A stretch of 64,000 nt of DNA from Norana najaformis. Lineage: Eukaryota > Annelida > Clitellata > Crassiclitellata > Hormogastridae. The notes beneath the pieces were generated by a model. The model searched no databases and was not told where the DNA came from. It saw nothing but the letters and a program-made list of their open reading frames with translations. The position numbers were made by a program, and so were the translations under genes. Of this stretch, positions 42,546-55,169 are shown piece after piece. Numbering within the stretch: the first letter of the stretch is position 1; every line of letters starts with the position of its first letter. The DNA lies in contig OZ029925.1 in the NCBI GenBank assembly GCA_964023275.1, positions 12,449,684 through 12,513,683 of the forward strand, given 5' to 3'.

Positions 42546-43725
42546 GTACCAAGAAATTCATTCTTAATTAGAGCATTAGTTAAAAGGCTAGCGTGAAACA
42601 AGCAGGCGATTTGTCTTACACAAACAGGCCTAGTCAATACCGAAATGTTGGAAATGTTGTCCTAGTTGTTTTCAGATTGTTGTTGTCGATTCGGGAAAAA
42701 GGTAACGGGATAATAAATCATCTATAGGCTTCTCAAATAGACTCCATATATATGTCCAGGTAAATTCCATTACCTAAGCAGCTATTATGTTACAGCTTTC
42801 AGCTTCACAGCAAGAAACCGCATCTATGATCATCGTCGTCATCAAATCCATCATCCTGACCACCATCACAACAACTACCATAACTTTTGCTGCTGCTACT
42901 ACTACTACTGCTGCTGCCAATAGCAGGCCCCAGTGGTTGTGGAAGTAGGAGTAACACTAGCCTAATCCCGCGCAAAGCATCAACGCGCTAGATCGGCAAA
43001 AATGCCCTACTGGGGAAATTCCTTTGATGCTCCAGTGCTCCCTGTTTCATCATCTCTTCTGCTTCTCGTTAAGCGTAAAGTTTCATCAGTTAGCAAGCAT
43101 GCAGTGTTCAGATAACTAGAAAAGTTACAATTAACTAGCGGGCTGCCGAACCCACGGACTTCCTTCCGTTCAGCATTTACAGATAACATCACGTTCTTAG
43201 TCCCTGAACCGCTTTGCATCGAGCGGCGCTTTAGTCCGCACGTCAAGGCAACCGCCACCGTCCAGCGGTCCCTCGCAGATGGAAGACAGGATATCTCTCC
43301 TCGAACAAACAGGTCTCTCCAGGGCAGGCATTCGTAGACAGCTGGTCAATTGGTCGTGAAACCTCAGTGTGACTGACGGTCGACGCCACTCAAAAGAATC
43401 TCCTTCACCTAATCCAAGACTTCCCTGTTGCAGACGGCATACAAAGGTCTAAAACTCGACGCTGCCCTGATCAAGACCTGTCCATCTTTTACAGGTGGTA
43501 CAAATGGTCTGAATTATCGATCACACCACGGTCGCACGCGACTAACACCGTCCACAAACACCAGAATCTCCTAAACGGACATTCGATATATTTCTGCCAG
43601 TTCCGTATACCGCATCCATGCCCTGGCGAAGTGCAAAAGAATTACTTTGTGCTCATTCGCCAGATGGCGCTACATGTCGCCCATTTCAAGGCATTTTGTT
43701 ACTTAGGTTATTAGGCGTACATGTA
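42546..43725. other. no gene seen
   Basis: A short ATC/CTG-rich stretch lies at 42825-42925. The rest is moderately GC-rich with short open frames on both strands but no recognisable domain or conserved partner. Confidence 0.4.
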
Positions 43726-43726
43726 C

Positions 43727-43812
43727 CGTTTAATCGTAATCACGAGATTTATACAGCGCCCAACGGAAGCCACGTCACGGGGACCAGCTTATTCACAGGC
43801 GCTCAGTCAAAT
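43727..43812 (-). mobile_element. SINE fragment (GATTAC-tail family)
   Basis: TTAATCGTAATCACGAG, then CAGCGCCCAACGGAAGC, then GGACCAGCTTATTCACAGG. Confidence 0.75.
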
Positions 43813-43944
43813 GTACCCACACGCGCGAATACAGTTGTTATCCAAATAAAGACGGTCTAGAGGACGAGGACTGATTCTCCAGAAATATCATTTCTACCCT
43901 AGTTAAAATTATTTTATAATTCTTCCTGAGCAACCATTCCTACC

Positions 43945-44135
43945 TTAAACACAACCCACCTTATCCTCCTCTCCCTCCTTGTCTCTGGTCTCCTGGCAAC
44001 CGGACTTGGTTCCTGACATAGCATCTTTGGACAACCCCGCAGACTTGACGCAGCGCTTGTGAATAAGTTGGTGCCCTGTGCTCAGCTTTTAAGTAACGCA
44101 TTAAAAATTTCGTGTTTACGATTACGATTACCTTG
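43945..44135 (+). mobile_element. SINE (GATTAC-tail family), opposite orientation
   Basis: GCGCTTGTGAATAAGTTGGTG, then a terminal TTTACGATTACGATTACC tail. Confidence 0.7.
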
Positions 44136-44229
44136 GGGAAACAACAACAGCTGCAGGAGAGCAAGAACCTCAATGTTCCTGAGGAAGGACCACCGTACGT
44201 AGAGGCCTACACCTCGGGCAAATGGGGGT

Positions 44230-44605
44230 ATCAATATAATTTATTCCCGAAGGATGACTTTTGCCTTGGACAACAACATAGCTAGTAATAATCATGATAT
44301 CGTCGTATCGCCCTCCCAGATTCTTGCGTTCTTCTGAAACTGGTTTGTCGCATGAATCTAGGTTCAGGGCAACTGGAGGATCACGTGCCTTTAACTGTTG
44401 TGCTCCTCGCATTTGGAATCGTCCACCACAAAAGCCCCGTCTTGCAAACTCCCTATCATCTTTTAGGTCACTACTTCATCCTAGATTTTGCATGACTCCA
44501 TCTTGGCCCCTAGCGAATATTCATTCATCCACGCCTCAGATTCTGGTTTACCGACATTGCGCGCGTTACAAGTGCTTTAAATAAATAAATAAATAAATGA
44601 TTGAA
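44230..44605 (+). mobile_element. LINE 3' fragment ending in (AAAT)n
   Basis: The plus-strand frame has FLRSSETGLSHESRFRATGG, then FNCCAPRIWNRPPQK, the usual end of a CR1/L2-like reverse transcriptase with substitutions. An (AAAT)n tail follows at 44580-44600. Confidence 0.8.
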
Positions 44606-45385
44606 GCAGACTGAAGAAAACAGAAGAACAAATCAGCAGATGTACAAATGAAACATTTTATTACAAAAACCCTTAATCAGAAACATTTATCCGAAACAGA
44701 TTATAAAAATATTTTTGCTTGAGTGTTGTCTTCGCACTCTCCACAAAGCCAACCTCCGCGTAACACATCACTTATTACATGTATTTACATTGAAAACACA
44801 AACTTACTTGAAACATGGAAACTTACACTAAAATGTCCACTTACTTCAAATTTTGAGTCTGAAATGACGGTCAAAACAATAAAACCACGTTAAATGTAAA
44901 CCATAACTAACTAGCATAACTGTAGTTTAATTCTTGTACTGGGAATTGTAAAACTTCATTTATTTAGCGCTAGAACTTCAAGGAAACAATCTTTTAAAGT
45001 ATTGTAATCCATCTTGTAAATAATATAACCATGACAGTACAGATGGCAATCCATCTTATACCTAAAAGATTACAGTATAGTCTGCAACAGTTCAGAGAGC
45101 ATCGTAAGTTGCTAAATCATACATATTATGATCTCTTGGCTAGGAAATCATGCATAAGCAGAATACTGTACGTCTAAGAAAAGCTCTTCAACCCACTGAA
45201 TGAGGGCGCCAGGATCTTAAAAAGCCTAATATGAATCTCCTGATACACATACACTCGCACATACATATATAAATAAACACACAAATACATTAGCACAGGC
45301 AACCGGTACATGTATACACCCATACACACACATACATCTGTATGTACATACATATAAAATTTAGACAGGCAGAAATGTTATCGGC
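44606..45385. other. no gene seen
   Basis: AT-rich sequence with a few ACATAC repeats at 45240-45355. Confidence 0.4.
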
Positions 45386-45389
45386 AGAG

Positions 45390-45790
45390 CCTTTCCAGAA
45401 AAATGTCAACTGACGATTTCAAAGTCCAATACATCTCCATGTGAGAATGCATGGCATACACAAAGGCCATTCCAGAATGATTCATACGACATAGTTTACA
45501 ACAGATCCAACACAAAACGCCTGCAAAATACAGACGATTCCAGAGAAATTTCACACGACTTATTTTGCAGTCTACCAAAGTAAGATTCAAACTGAAATGC
45601 CTGAAAAACATGAGGCCAATCGAGAGAAAGTCTGATTCAACCGAGAATCCCTGAAAATAAACACTAGACCCATTCCAAAGAAATTTCACATGACATGTTA
45701 GAATCCATTTAAGTTCAATGCAACCTAAAATGCCTGAGAAACAAAGGCGCCAAACCAGATTGCGGATCAAACCGAGACTCACATTTGCCA
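45390..45790. repeat. degenerate ~120-bp tandem repeat
   Basis: ATTCCAGAGAAATTTCACA, then GAAATGCCTGAAAAACA modules recur three to four times with heavy divergence. A 134-codon minus-strand frame crosses them and shows the repeat as VKFLWN, but nothing else supports it as a gene. Confidence 0.55.
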
Positions 45791-46109
45791 GTCGAGAAAA
45801 ATTCTTTCACAAGAAAATAAAGTTTGACACACATTAGAAAAACTAAAGTTTAACGCACATCAGAATTATCAACAAAATCAAGAAGAATGCAAGAAAATCA
45901 TAACCACTCACATAGAACATGTGAAGAGTGGCTTCACAATAGCATCAACACTACACAATTCAAAATATGCATCAGGAGCAATGTGCAAGCGTTTTGGGGA
46001 GGTTCCTTAAAGGCACTATAGGAATCTGCATTGTCACATTACAGTGTATGCACAGGGAACTGTGCACACGATTTAACATAATATTTATTTATTTATTTAT
46101 TGTGCTTTT

Positions 46110-46255
46110 TATGTGCACAAGGTCAAGTAAGTGCAAACAACTTATACAGGGTTGTTTTTCCAGAGTCCACTCAGCAGGTTCGAAGCCACAATCGTTGGAT
46201 TACAGAACAAGCACACTACTGAAAAGACCACTGTGCCACATGTAACACTCGCATA
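46110..46255 (-). mobile_element. tRNA-headed SINE fragment
   Basis: The minus strand has GGTCTTTTCAGTAGTGTGC (A-box-like), then GGCTTCGAACCTG (B-box-like), in tRNA spacing. Confidence 0.55.
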
Positions 46256-46259
46256 AACG

Positions 46260-47010
46260 TCATCACTATGAAAGTGAGGTGACAGAGGTGTGAGTGAATG
46301 CATTTAAATGAAGTGGAAGGCAAAGTGAGGATATGGGCAGATTAAGGGACTACCTCATGCAACTAGCAACTAAAAGCGACATCAGAAGTCTTAGAGAGAA
46401 ACTTCAAAAGGTCATCACATACCGGTATTCCTCGATGACTAAATGAGGTCATATAAGAAATCCCATAAACTATAAGAGGTCATAAAAAAATCTGGGAAAC
46501 TGATAAAAAGGTTATATCAATAAATCTACAAATTCAAGAAACGTCTTGCTGACTTGACCCCATATTGTGTAAAAATCTTGATCCGCTCCTGAAGTGAGAT
46601 CAAGTCAGGTAACTGCTTCAGACATACTCAGGGGGCTATATATACGATCATTTGCATACATATATTACACAAAGTCTATATGGGGTTTGAAACATGCATG
46701 CAATGGCATGCAATGTAAGACTTCACTTACTAAGCAGTGTTAAAGTTCAGACACACTTATTACTCTACGAGATTACATATATTAAAGCATTTAAAAGCAG
46801 AAAACAAAACTCAAACTACAAGAATGCATGCAAACACATACGCAGCTAAATTTACCCAACACCAAAGAGTAAGCCATCGAGAAATGAACCCAAAACTACA
46901 AGAATCAATTTGAATGTTCAAAAATGCAATGCGGAAAATCCCAGGTCTCAGGAAATCTGTTAAGCTTTAGAAAATAACAGCTTGAAGCACATATTAGGTA
47001 AAAATACAGT
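46260..47010. other. no gene seen
   Basis: AT-rich sequence without recognisable elements. Confidence 0.4.
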
Positions 47011-47014
47011 ACCA

Positions 47015-47260
47015 GTACAGCAATCCCTTATGCTAACCCCAAATGGCTGCCATGGTAATGAAATGTTAGCAACCTCATTATCTTAGACTCAGCATATGAA
47101 GAATTACACAAAGAAGGGCCAATCCCTTACACAAATCCCACGAGGAAGCGAAGCCCAGTGGGCAGCTTGATTAATGATGGAAGAAAAATCCCTATGATAT
47201 TGGGAACTGTCTGATCCAGCCAGTTAGAGAGGTTTACCTTCTGTCAACACCACAAATTGC
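47015..47260 (-). mobile_element. old SINE copy (CTTAGCCTCGGC-body family)
   Basis: ATGGCTGCCATGGTAATG, then GTTAGCAACCTCATT, then TAGACTCAGCATATGAAG matches the body of the copies at 61875 and 60640. A short hydrophobic open frame on the minus strand lies inside it. Confidence 0.6.
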
Positions 47261-49640
47261 ATCCTCACAGCAACAAACCTCATCGTTGAAAAAATACAAA
47301 GAACACAACATTTATTGCAAACAGATCGACTTTGAAACAAAAATACGACAGAACAGACAAGCAGCACAGAAGAATTTTAGTTAAAAATTGAAGCTAAGCA
47401 ATTACCAGTGATTTATGACTTATACTTAAAAGAACGAGGCACAGATGAATGAATAAAACTGCAAGCATAACATGCTCGAAATGAGAGAAAATTATTACAC
47501 TAATGCAATTATGACTCTGATTAGATTAGAAGATACGGCAAAAACAACTTAGCCTGCCTTGCCGAACGATACCACCTAACTGGTTAAAATGGTACAATTC
47601 GGATAATCACAAAACCCACAAAAAATATAACACCATTTCCCCTGGGCTCAACCAGTTTATAGGCCACATGCTCTTAGTGTCTATTGTCCCCTTAGGCCGA
47701 CTCTGACGAAGTAGTCACTCAGCATACAGTAGCTACTACATAAGTAAATGAAACGAGACACAAACGAACATATCAGATGTCGAGTTTAAACACATCCTGG
47801 AGTGTGTGTACTTAACGGGCGTTTCAGATTTGGCAGCAGGCCAAGTTTTGAAGCGGACGTAACGGAAAAACTGCGATAATGTTCACACTGCCAACAGGCC
47901 AACGTGGATGTTAAAAGTCAAGAAAACGTGCAACAAATGCAAAATATATGAAATAATGTCCTCAGTCACATTTCTGATTCACGTAAATTCTAGAAATGTG
48001 TACCAATCGCCAAACAAATGTGAAAATTCTATCACTGCTATTGCATGTTTCTGCAAGTTTACGGCACTCACTGCACTGGTATGCGAGAATAAATCGATTT
48101 TCAAAAAGACATGGCCAATGTATCAATATTCATAGTGTAACCCTGTCAACACAAATAATAATCTTTCATACTGTTGGGTAATACTGGCAACAAAATTCCT
48201 AAACACTGCCAACTGAACGAATATTTATATTGTAACCCTGTCAAAACGATTAATATTCATGAGACAACACTGGCATCTGTCACCCAGATGGACTTAATTA
48301 AATCAGCGATATGCACGGTTCAAGAAAGAAAGTTAGGGATCGGTTAGAATGAATATTCATAAAGCACGACCGCAGATGCAACAGATTGAATGCAGGAACT
48401 GTTATAACAAACCACATGGAAAGTCTAAAGCTTTCATCCATTGGTTAGATAGAAGGAATACAGAAAGACTATAAATAAGCTGGACGCCAAAAAGCCACGT
48501 AAACAATTATATTCAGTATGCCATGGTCATCCACAATGAATATTCTTCATCAGTCATAACGAATAATTATCACCAATAATAAAAAACCTCATTAGCTAGA
48601 ACGAATATATTAGCCATAATGAATATTCATCAGCCAGCAGGAACAAATATTCATAGCGTACGCCACACGTAAAAAAGCGTTTCAACACTTTCACAAGTAG
48701 CTCCTTTACAAAAAAGATTCCGCAGTAGTTTCACATCTAACATGATCGTTGTACTCAGAATAGTCACATGATTATAAGCAAAATGAAAATGTTACATTGT
48801 GATTTACAAGACTGGCGGTAACGTAAATTAACAATGATTTATAAGACAAACAGAACTTAACATTGTTCACAACGCTGATGTACTTCGGCATAAAACAAAC
48901 TTAAGCAAACTAGGTTGGGCTACCGTATTTATTACCCCAATAATGGTTGACACGTGGGAAACTGAAAGCTGCAACGGTGGCTGTACTAAACATACTGAGA
49001 ACACAAGCGGGTACTCCCACTTTTGCAAGACAGTCTAAAGATCAGCTGGTTGTTTCTAAACAAGACAGCGGGCTAAAATATTCTTGAGTTTGTAAATTCT
49101 AGCAGTGTAAGAAGTTAAAAAATGGCAGGAATTTTGTTAATCTTTACCCATTGTCCTGTGCAATACTTTTTAACGTTCACACAAGAAACATAGATCCTTT
49201 GTGAAGTTTATAAAATGCGCAATATTAACAACCAGATACATACTTACACATCGAAGCCTTTTTAATCAGTTAAAACCATGTCATGTTATTCTTAAATAGC
49301 TAGAAACTCAGGACAAAATTTTTAACTTGGGCAAAAGTCTCAAATTCTAAACAATACTCTCCAATTCTGGGCAGTACTGCCCAACTTTAGGCAATATTCT
49401 CCAAAGCTGATTTTAGCAGTGAAATATGCCTGCAAGTTTCTTAAGCATAAACACTAAAAGAGGATGATGACTCAAAGCTACAGCTCCAAAAAAGTTTAAT
49501 GATGATGGGTTAGTTTCAAAGTCGTTTTTAGCATCTTTTTTTATAAGCTCCTCATATGTAAGGCTCTGATAAAGATTCAATAAGCAGGTACATTTAAACT
49601 CTGTTTTTGCAACAACTTTTCTGATTAGCTATTTATAAAG
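47261..49640. other. no gene; recurrent AATATTCAT motifs
   Basis: Between 48120 and 48660 AATATTCAT occurs eight or more times, partly with TGTAACCCTGTCAA modules, suggesting an old tandem array. No coding sequence was recognised. Confidence 0.4.
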
Positions 49641-49644
49641 ATAC

Positions 49645-49815
49645 AGTAGAAGAAACGCAGTCCCTTATGGATATGGAGTGTTAATGACTTCTTTTTTCTT
49701 GGCCACAGCATATGAAGGCGGGTGGCCAGCCCTCTCCCTCACGCCTGATCTCCCAACTGACCGAGTACAGCCAAAGTACTCATTATAGCTGAGCTGGCTA
49801 CACAAGAAAGATGTT
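49645..49815 (-). mobile_element. SINE body fragment (CTTAGCCTCGGC-body family)
   Basis: TTCTTGGCCACAGCATATGAAG, split at the GGCCAC core, then GCGGGTGGCCAGCCCTCTC and TTATAGCTGAG match the 61875 copy. Confidence 0.65.
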
Positions 49816-50634
49816 AATTTCGAGTCGTTTTTTGCAAAATCCGTGCATAAAATGCTAAAAGTGATTGTTAGCCTGCACCCTGACTTGACTTCTTATCTAT
49901 TTGACAACTATGAAATCTCATTTTGTTGTGGCATTGCCGTTTTTCTCCAGAACTGTCCTGCCTCTGTTTTAAAGAATTTCGGTAAATGACCACAGCGCTA
50001 CCAAGAGCATCGAAGGCAACAGCTGGTTGGTCCATGTTGGTTCTTTCTGACCGACAGTGTAAAGCACTTCTGGTCAATGAAATGTGTATGACACACACAC
50101 ACCATACATACATACATAATATCACACATACACTGGAAACTCATTATAATGCTGTCTTTAGGTGCCAGAAACTGCCTTATAATAAGGTTCTGTTATAACA
50201 AGTTTATTTTCTACAGGTGTATTACTTTTGGGATCCACACGTCCCGACCGTGTTACATCAGAATTCGTGTTAGAATGAAGCATGTTATTAATAAGTCTGT
50301 GGCGAATTGTTTTTTATTGTCTACTTAGCTAGCTGGTTAGTTAAGTTGTTCTGGTTTTAAGAGTTGTTAGAAATGCAACAGGATTGTATGCCGAATGTTT
50401 GTAACCAAATCAAACACCCCTAAGTCAATTAAACATGAAATAATGAGGATTGCTAGTTGTTGTGGTACCATTGGTGTTGGCTGGTGCCGGGATTTTCCAC
50501 ACACAATCAATCACTTCATAAACCAACAAAGCATAAAACTCATCATCTACATTGCGCTGAAGGGAGAAAACTATTCAGTTTACGGATGACTAGATTTGGT
50601 GACAGAACCATAGCCGATACTTGAAGCTAATGTT

Positions 50635-50800
50635 TGAAATTTTACATTTGGAGCCGACATCAGAAGCGGACATTTGGAGCTGATGTTGGGAGTTGATGTT
50701 TGGAGTTGATATTTGCAGCCGGCAGTCAAAACATAAGCTTGATGTAGGTTTTCAGAGTCGATATCTGGAGTCAATTTTTGGAATTGACATTCAGATTATT
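50635..50800. repeat. degenerate ~18-bp repeat (TTTGGAGTTGAT)
   Basis: Eight to nine imperfect units of GACATTTGGAGCTGATGTT-like sequence. Confidence 0.7.
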
Positions 50801-51780
50801 TTGACCTGAGCTTTTAACAGATTCACCAATTTCAAATGGTGAAACTTCGGTCACTGATTCATTTGTAATTTGGTGCAAATTCAGTTGTCGATTTGATTAA
50901 GTGACGCTGTGAAGTCCATTAATCCACGAGAAACCGAATAAATAATCAGTGAGCTTCATTTTAGTAAGAACTCTGGGAAAATGAGGAAAAGATGAATGGG
51001 AATACATTTTGGAAAATGCTTCAGCATGACGGCCACATCGTGAAAAGAGTGGTTCGACGTTTGTTGAAAAACTCTGATAGCACCATTTCCAGGTAAAAGT
51101 GGTTACCGCTTGACAGTTAGAAACAACGTGAAATCGAGTTGATAATTCCGCTCCGCAAGTCGCTCGTTATAGGCAATCTTTGGCGGATATGAAATAACAT
51201 TTACAGTATTACGGTTGGTCTTAAAACACACAAGTCAAGCGACAAAGAGACCTGCAACAGATCTACCAGCAGACTTTTGCAACTTCTGGTTCATGCGTAG
51301 TTCATGTGGCAAAATTGGCAAGCCTTTCATCCCTCCGGCTATGTCCTCTATGAGTGGTCTTACTTGCAGCTTTTCTCAGTGAGGATTTAAACTCTGCGCC
51401 GTGGGCAGTCATCCCCGAAGCTGAAGTTTAGCCATCCTGCATTCTCAGAAGTAGTAATGTCTGGAAATATCTACCATAAACTCACAGAAATGAAAACTGT
51501 CTAAGAATTTTCGCTCAATCGCTAAAGTTGCTGCAGAACGTTTGGCTTTCAAAGAACACGATAAATTCCTGAATTTGATTGCTTTTCCATTCCGGCCAAC
51601 AAGCTCTGCTGTACGTGCTGCAAATCAAACATTTTCACCAAACACGCCACAAACTGAAAGATCCCACTGCACCCCGATACCCTTTCCAATTCACGTAAAT
51701 TACGCGAAGGAGGAAGATTCCTAGCAAGTATGACAAATACCACTCAACAAAATCGAGTCACCAATCGAGAGTTTCCTCAC

Positions 51781-51903
51781 ATTGTCCTGAAACCATTCGT
51801 TGCACGTGTATACAAAACTTCGATTTGCACAAATCTGCATATTCATCTGAACCCAGTTCAATGAGTCGTAAACATGCCAAACTGCATGAATTTGCATACT
51901 ACA
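51781..51903 (-). CDS. possible exon E of an unrecognised minus-strand gene
   Basis: A phase-0 frame of 41 codons, CSMQIHAVWHVYDSLNWVQM, then ICANRSFVYTCNEWFQDN, between GGATTCAG and a GTGAGG donor. It would follow exon D in phase. The acceptor has a weak pyrimidine tract, so this is the least certain of the five. Confidence 0.3.
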
Positions 51904-52009
51904 CTGAATCCGGCTAATCAGCAAACTGATTTGCTGTCCTAATACTCACTTAATTCATCAGCATACATCGTAACGTATGAATGAAACCTTTGCCTGCCTT
52001 GTACGTTAC

Positions 52010-52084
52010 CCATTCGTACGAACTGTTATTTCTGAGGAACATCATCCGTTGCCCATCACTCTCCGTACATGACGGATTCTTCAC
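52010..52084 (-). CDS. possible exon D of an unrecognised minus-strand gene
   Basis: A strong acceptor TTTTTTTCTTCAG is followed by 25 codons, VKNPSCTESDGQRMM, then FLRNNSSYEW, ending at a GTAACG donor. Phase 0 at both ends fits exon C. It contains one Cys and one NxS glycosylation site. Confidence 0.45.
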
Positions 52085-52199
52085 CTGAAGAAAAAAATAA
52101 CTCAAACTGTAAGAATTGCTTAACAGTCTGACAGTGAACTCGTAATCTTGACTTTTTGGATTCTGTCCTGCCGTGTCTTATTAATTCTATTTCAGCTTC

Positions 52200-52470
52200 T
52201 ATCTAATCTATCTAATCTAATTTAATCTAATCTGATGACTTCCTTAGCACCGTTTTCACAGTGCACAAGGCATCAATCAACAGAGCTTCTTCCACCACTA
52301 GTTCTCGTTAGCGATAACTGAATAAGCGTAACTAACTAAAACTCTGAGGTTATAACTATAACTAAAACTAATACTAAAACTCGATTAACAACAAAATAAA
52401 AACCTAAATTTGGAGGTTACAACTATAATAAAACTAATACTAAAACTTGCTTGATGTACCAATAATAACA
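52200..52470. repeat. short tandem repeats (ATCTAATCT; ACTAAAACTAATACT)
   Basis: A TCTAATCTAT block (52200-52235), then two ~75-bp copies of a TTATAACTATAACTAAAACT module. Confidence 0.6.
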
Positions 52471-53029
52471 AAAACACATAAAGAAAACCTACCAAAAACT
52501 GCAGCATAATTATGTGCTCATTATGAATACTGATTTACCTGACATTGGCATGTTAGGTATTTAAGTGTGCTTACTTACTTCTGCTGGTTCTAAATACCTA
52601 TGTCTACATCTATGTCTATGTCTGTTCAGTTCTTCGACACCCAGCCTTTCTTCATTCGGGTAATTTCCCTTATTTTCGTTGCTGCTTTAATTAGATCTCA
52701 ACTACTTTTCAAATGGGCGGAAAACAAGAGTTTGATGTTGGACCAAAAACAAAGTGCTGTTTGGGGACATGTCAAGTACGATATCGAGAAAAATGTCCGC
52801 GAATGCATCGTTGAGTCATCCGATAAGAATTGTGGAAAACAGATCAGTGGACGAAATTCGACAAACCGTCACAGCCACTTATAGTCCTTTAACAAGACTG
52901 TTTTTACAACCCTTAAAGAAACTGAGACGGCATTAAAAGATGTTCCAACACATTTCGCTCCTATCCACGTTTCCTTCCTCAAATCACATCCTGCCAACAA
53001 TCCTTTTAATGTCACATCAAAATTCTCAC

Positions 53030-53186
53030 TATCAGTGCTGCCCAGAGTTCTCCTTGGATCTGGTGAGCTTCGAGGAGTTCCCGGCAGAGGGCGGCAAGGT
53101 CATTCTTTCCGCTGACGTCATCGGTGCAATGTGAATTCGTCTTCAGCTCACGCGTGTAGTAAGATCGCAGACGCAATCCATCGATA
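53030..53186 (-). CDS. possible exon C of an unrecognised minus-strand gene
   Basis: The acceptor TTGTCATTTGTGTAG is followed by one frame open throughout (52 codons): IDGLRLRSYYTRELKTNSHC, then TDDVSGKNDLAALCRELLEA, then HQIQGELWAALI, then donor GTGAGA. The other two minus frames are closed. It is GC-richer than its surroundings. Its 1-nt start joins exon B in phase. The plus-strand frame over the same bases looks like a shadow. Confidence 0.55.
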
Positions 53187-53529
53187 CTACACAAATGACA
53201 ATAAAACATTTCTGACATCACTGACATGACACAAAAGCCACCAGTAAGTCGTCAACATGTCATGAATACAAAAGATAATAAAACATCTTTACAAACATAA
53301 CATGACAAACAATTACTGTGTACAATAAGCATCTCTCGTGTCGTTGATACATCCTCAATACTTGTTTTGAACTACTCGAAACAGCAAACACAGCATTCCT
53401 GTAATGCACGATTGTTATGATTCATATTGATATAATAGAGTCAGCATTTATACCGCAATGTTTATAGGCACTCCAACGTAACCTGCATAACTGCATGGGA
53501 ATCGTTAGTTGAACTTTTTAGAGTATTGA

Positions 53530-53650
53530 CTCATACATGAACATTCATATCTGTGTGTACATATGTGTGTGGTGTGTGTGTGTGTGTAAGCCTATTCACG
53601 CAAGTGTGTATCTGTGCATGTATGTATGAATGTATGTATTTATGTATCTG
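53530..53650. repeat. (GT)n and (GTAT)n microsatellite
   Basis: TGTGTGTGGTGTGTGTGTGT followed by ATGTATG repeats. Confidence 0.85.
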
Positions 53651-54755
53651 TGTACTTTTATAGCACCTTTAATGCTCAAAAGCTCTCAGGTGTAAACTGC
53701 CTGGTGTCAAGGCACAGTCAATGTCCTATGCAAATGGACAAACTGCTGTCTGGCTACAGGCTACGGTTACTGCATTACTACAAGGCAATTAATCTCTATG
53801 AACCGTCTGGCTTCACAACTAATGTCTGCTGTTTCCAGACATTATTTAAAAGCATAGGCCACAGTGACCATGATTTATTACCAGACAACTGATGTTTATG
53901 AACGTTCTGGCTACAATATTATAAATTTACAACTTCTATAGCGCCAGTGTATAATGCAAAAGTCATCATCCCACGGCACAACAAAACTGATCTGTAGTCA
54001 GGTCAACACCAGGAAGTTAGTCCACTAAATCAGTGTTTGTTACTTCCAGACATCACATGAAGAGGACTGACCAAACGGGCCAACAGTGACCAATCTACTT
54101 TCAAATTCAGTGCAAAAGCAAGCAGTGTTCCACTGATCGATAAGTGACCAAACGGGTCAGAGACAGTGAACGCACTGGCAGCTATTGTCCAGTTACACCA
54201 GCCTCCAATCTCCACTGGACAACAGGCGTCATGCTTGGTTGGGTTTTGTCTGTGATTAAGTAACTCGATTACCAGTTTTTATCATAGGCAGACTACCAAA
54301 GAAGCTAGTCTAGCGAATTTGGTTCACCGACTAGACGCGATTCAGTTGATTCATTAGATGAGATTCAGTTTATTCAACAGACAATTGATTCAGTAGATTC
54401 AGATGACTCACTACATGAAATTGAATAGAAAAAGGGGTTATGTCATTGGATTGCTGTGGTCGTGTTTGTGCTTCAGCCAAAAGATCCTTCAACCTCGAGA
54501 CCACATTTCTGAGTAGCTCCTGTTGTTTTGTTATGTTGGTGTGGTTCTAGGTGTGTGCATGAGTCGGCTAACGTAGACTCTTCCAGTTATTTGCATTTAA
54601 TTTGCCTGCCGAGGCATATTCGGTTGGTACTGAACTACTGCAGCCTTTAGGCTGGCAAGTAGTGCCTCTGAGGTACTTAGAAGGAGCTCTTCAAACGTCC
54701 AGATAACAGACTAACTACACAGGTCTGTGAACTGTACGAAATATGTAAATTGCAC
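53651..54755. other. no gene; fragments of a TATAGCGCC dispersed repeat
   Basis: TTTTATAGCACCTTTAATGC (53658), CTATAGCGCCAGTGTATAATGC (53937, split at GCGCC) and a similar motif at 60097 show an interspersed family. No coding sequence was recognised. Confidence 0.4.
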
Positions 54756-54756
54756 A

Positions 54757-54962
54757 ACTCAATGTCTTACCCTTACCTTAATCCGGTAGGAAACCGGTAA
54801 ATTGTGCAGCTCAATGTCTTACCTTGACCTTAATCCGGTAGGAAACCGGTAAATTGTGCAGCTCAATGTCTTACCTTGACCTTAATCCGGTAGGAAACCG
54901 GTAAATTGTGCAGCTCAATGTCTTACCTTTACGTTTATTGGCAGGGAATAGGTAAATTGCTC
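54757..54962. repeat. 52-bp tandem repeat, 4 units
   Basis: The unit CTTAATCCGGTAGGAAACCGG, then TAAATTGTGCAGCTCAATG, then TCTTACCTTGAC repeats about four times, nearly identical in the middle. CCGGT...ACCGG gives each unit a short inverted repeat. Confidence 0.9.
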
Positions 54963-55169
54963 AGCTCAATGTCTTGCCTACTTCTGCAGGGTGCTAACAC
55001 CAGCAGCATCTCCGAGTCTCTTCCATATGAAGAAATGTTGATGTTCATTCCACATGCAGCGCTACATAAATTTACCAATACAGTACAAACTACTACAAGG
55101 CACCCTCCCTCACTCCAACGATACACAAGATACATCTCGTCAGCCGTAATTTCCGATAAACTGCGCTAA

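Noticed and set aside
47100-47260. Minus-strand frame with NLSNWLDQTVPN as a terminal exon
   Set aside because: It lies in an old SINE copy, and the frame is short.
52940-53134. Plus-strand frame ending VILSADVIGAM as an exon
   Set aside because: The minus strand has better acceptor, donor and phase partners over the same bases.
54757-54962. CRISPR-like array
   Set aside because: The repeats are directly adjacent without unique spacers, in animal DNA.
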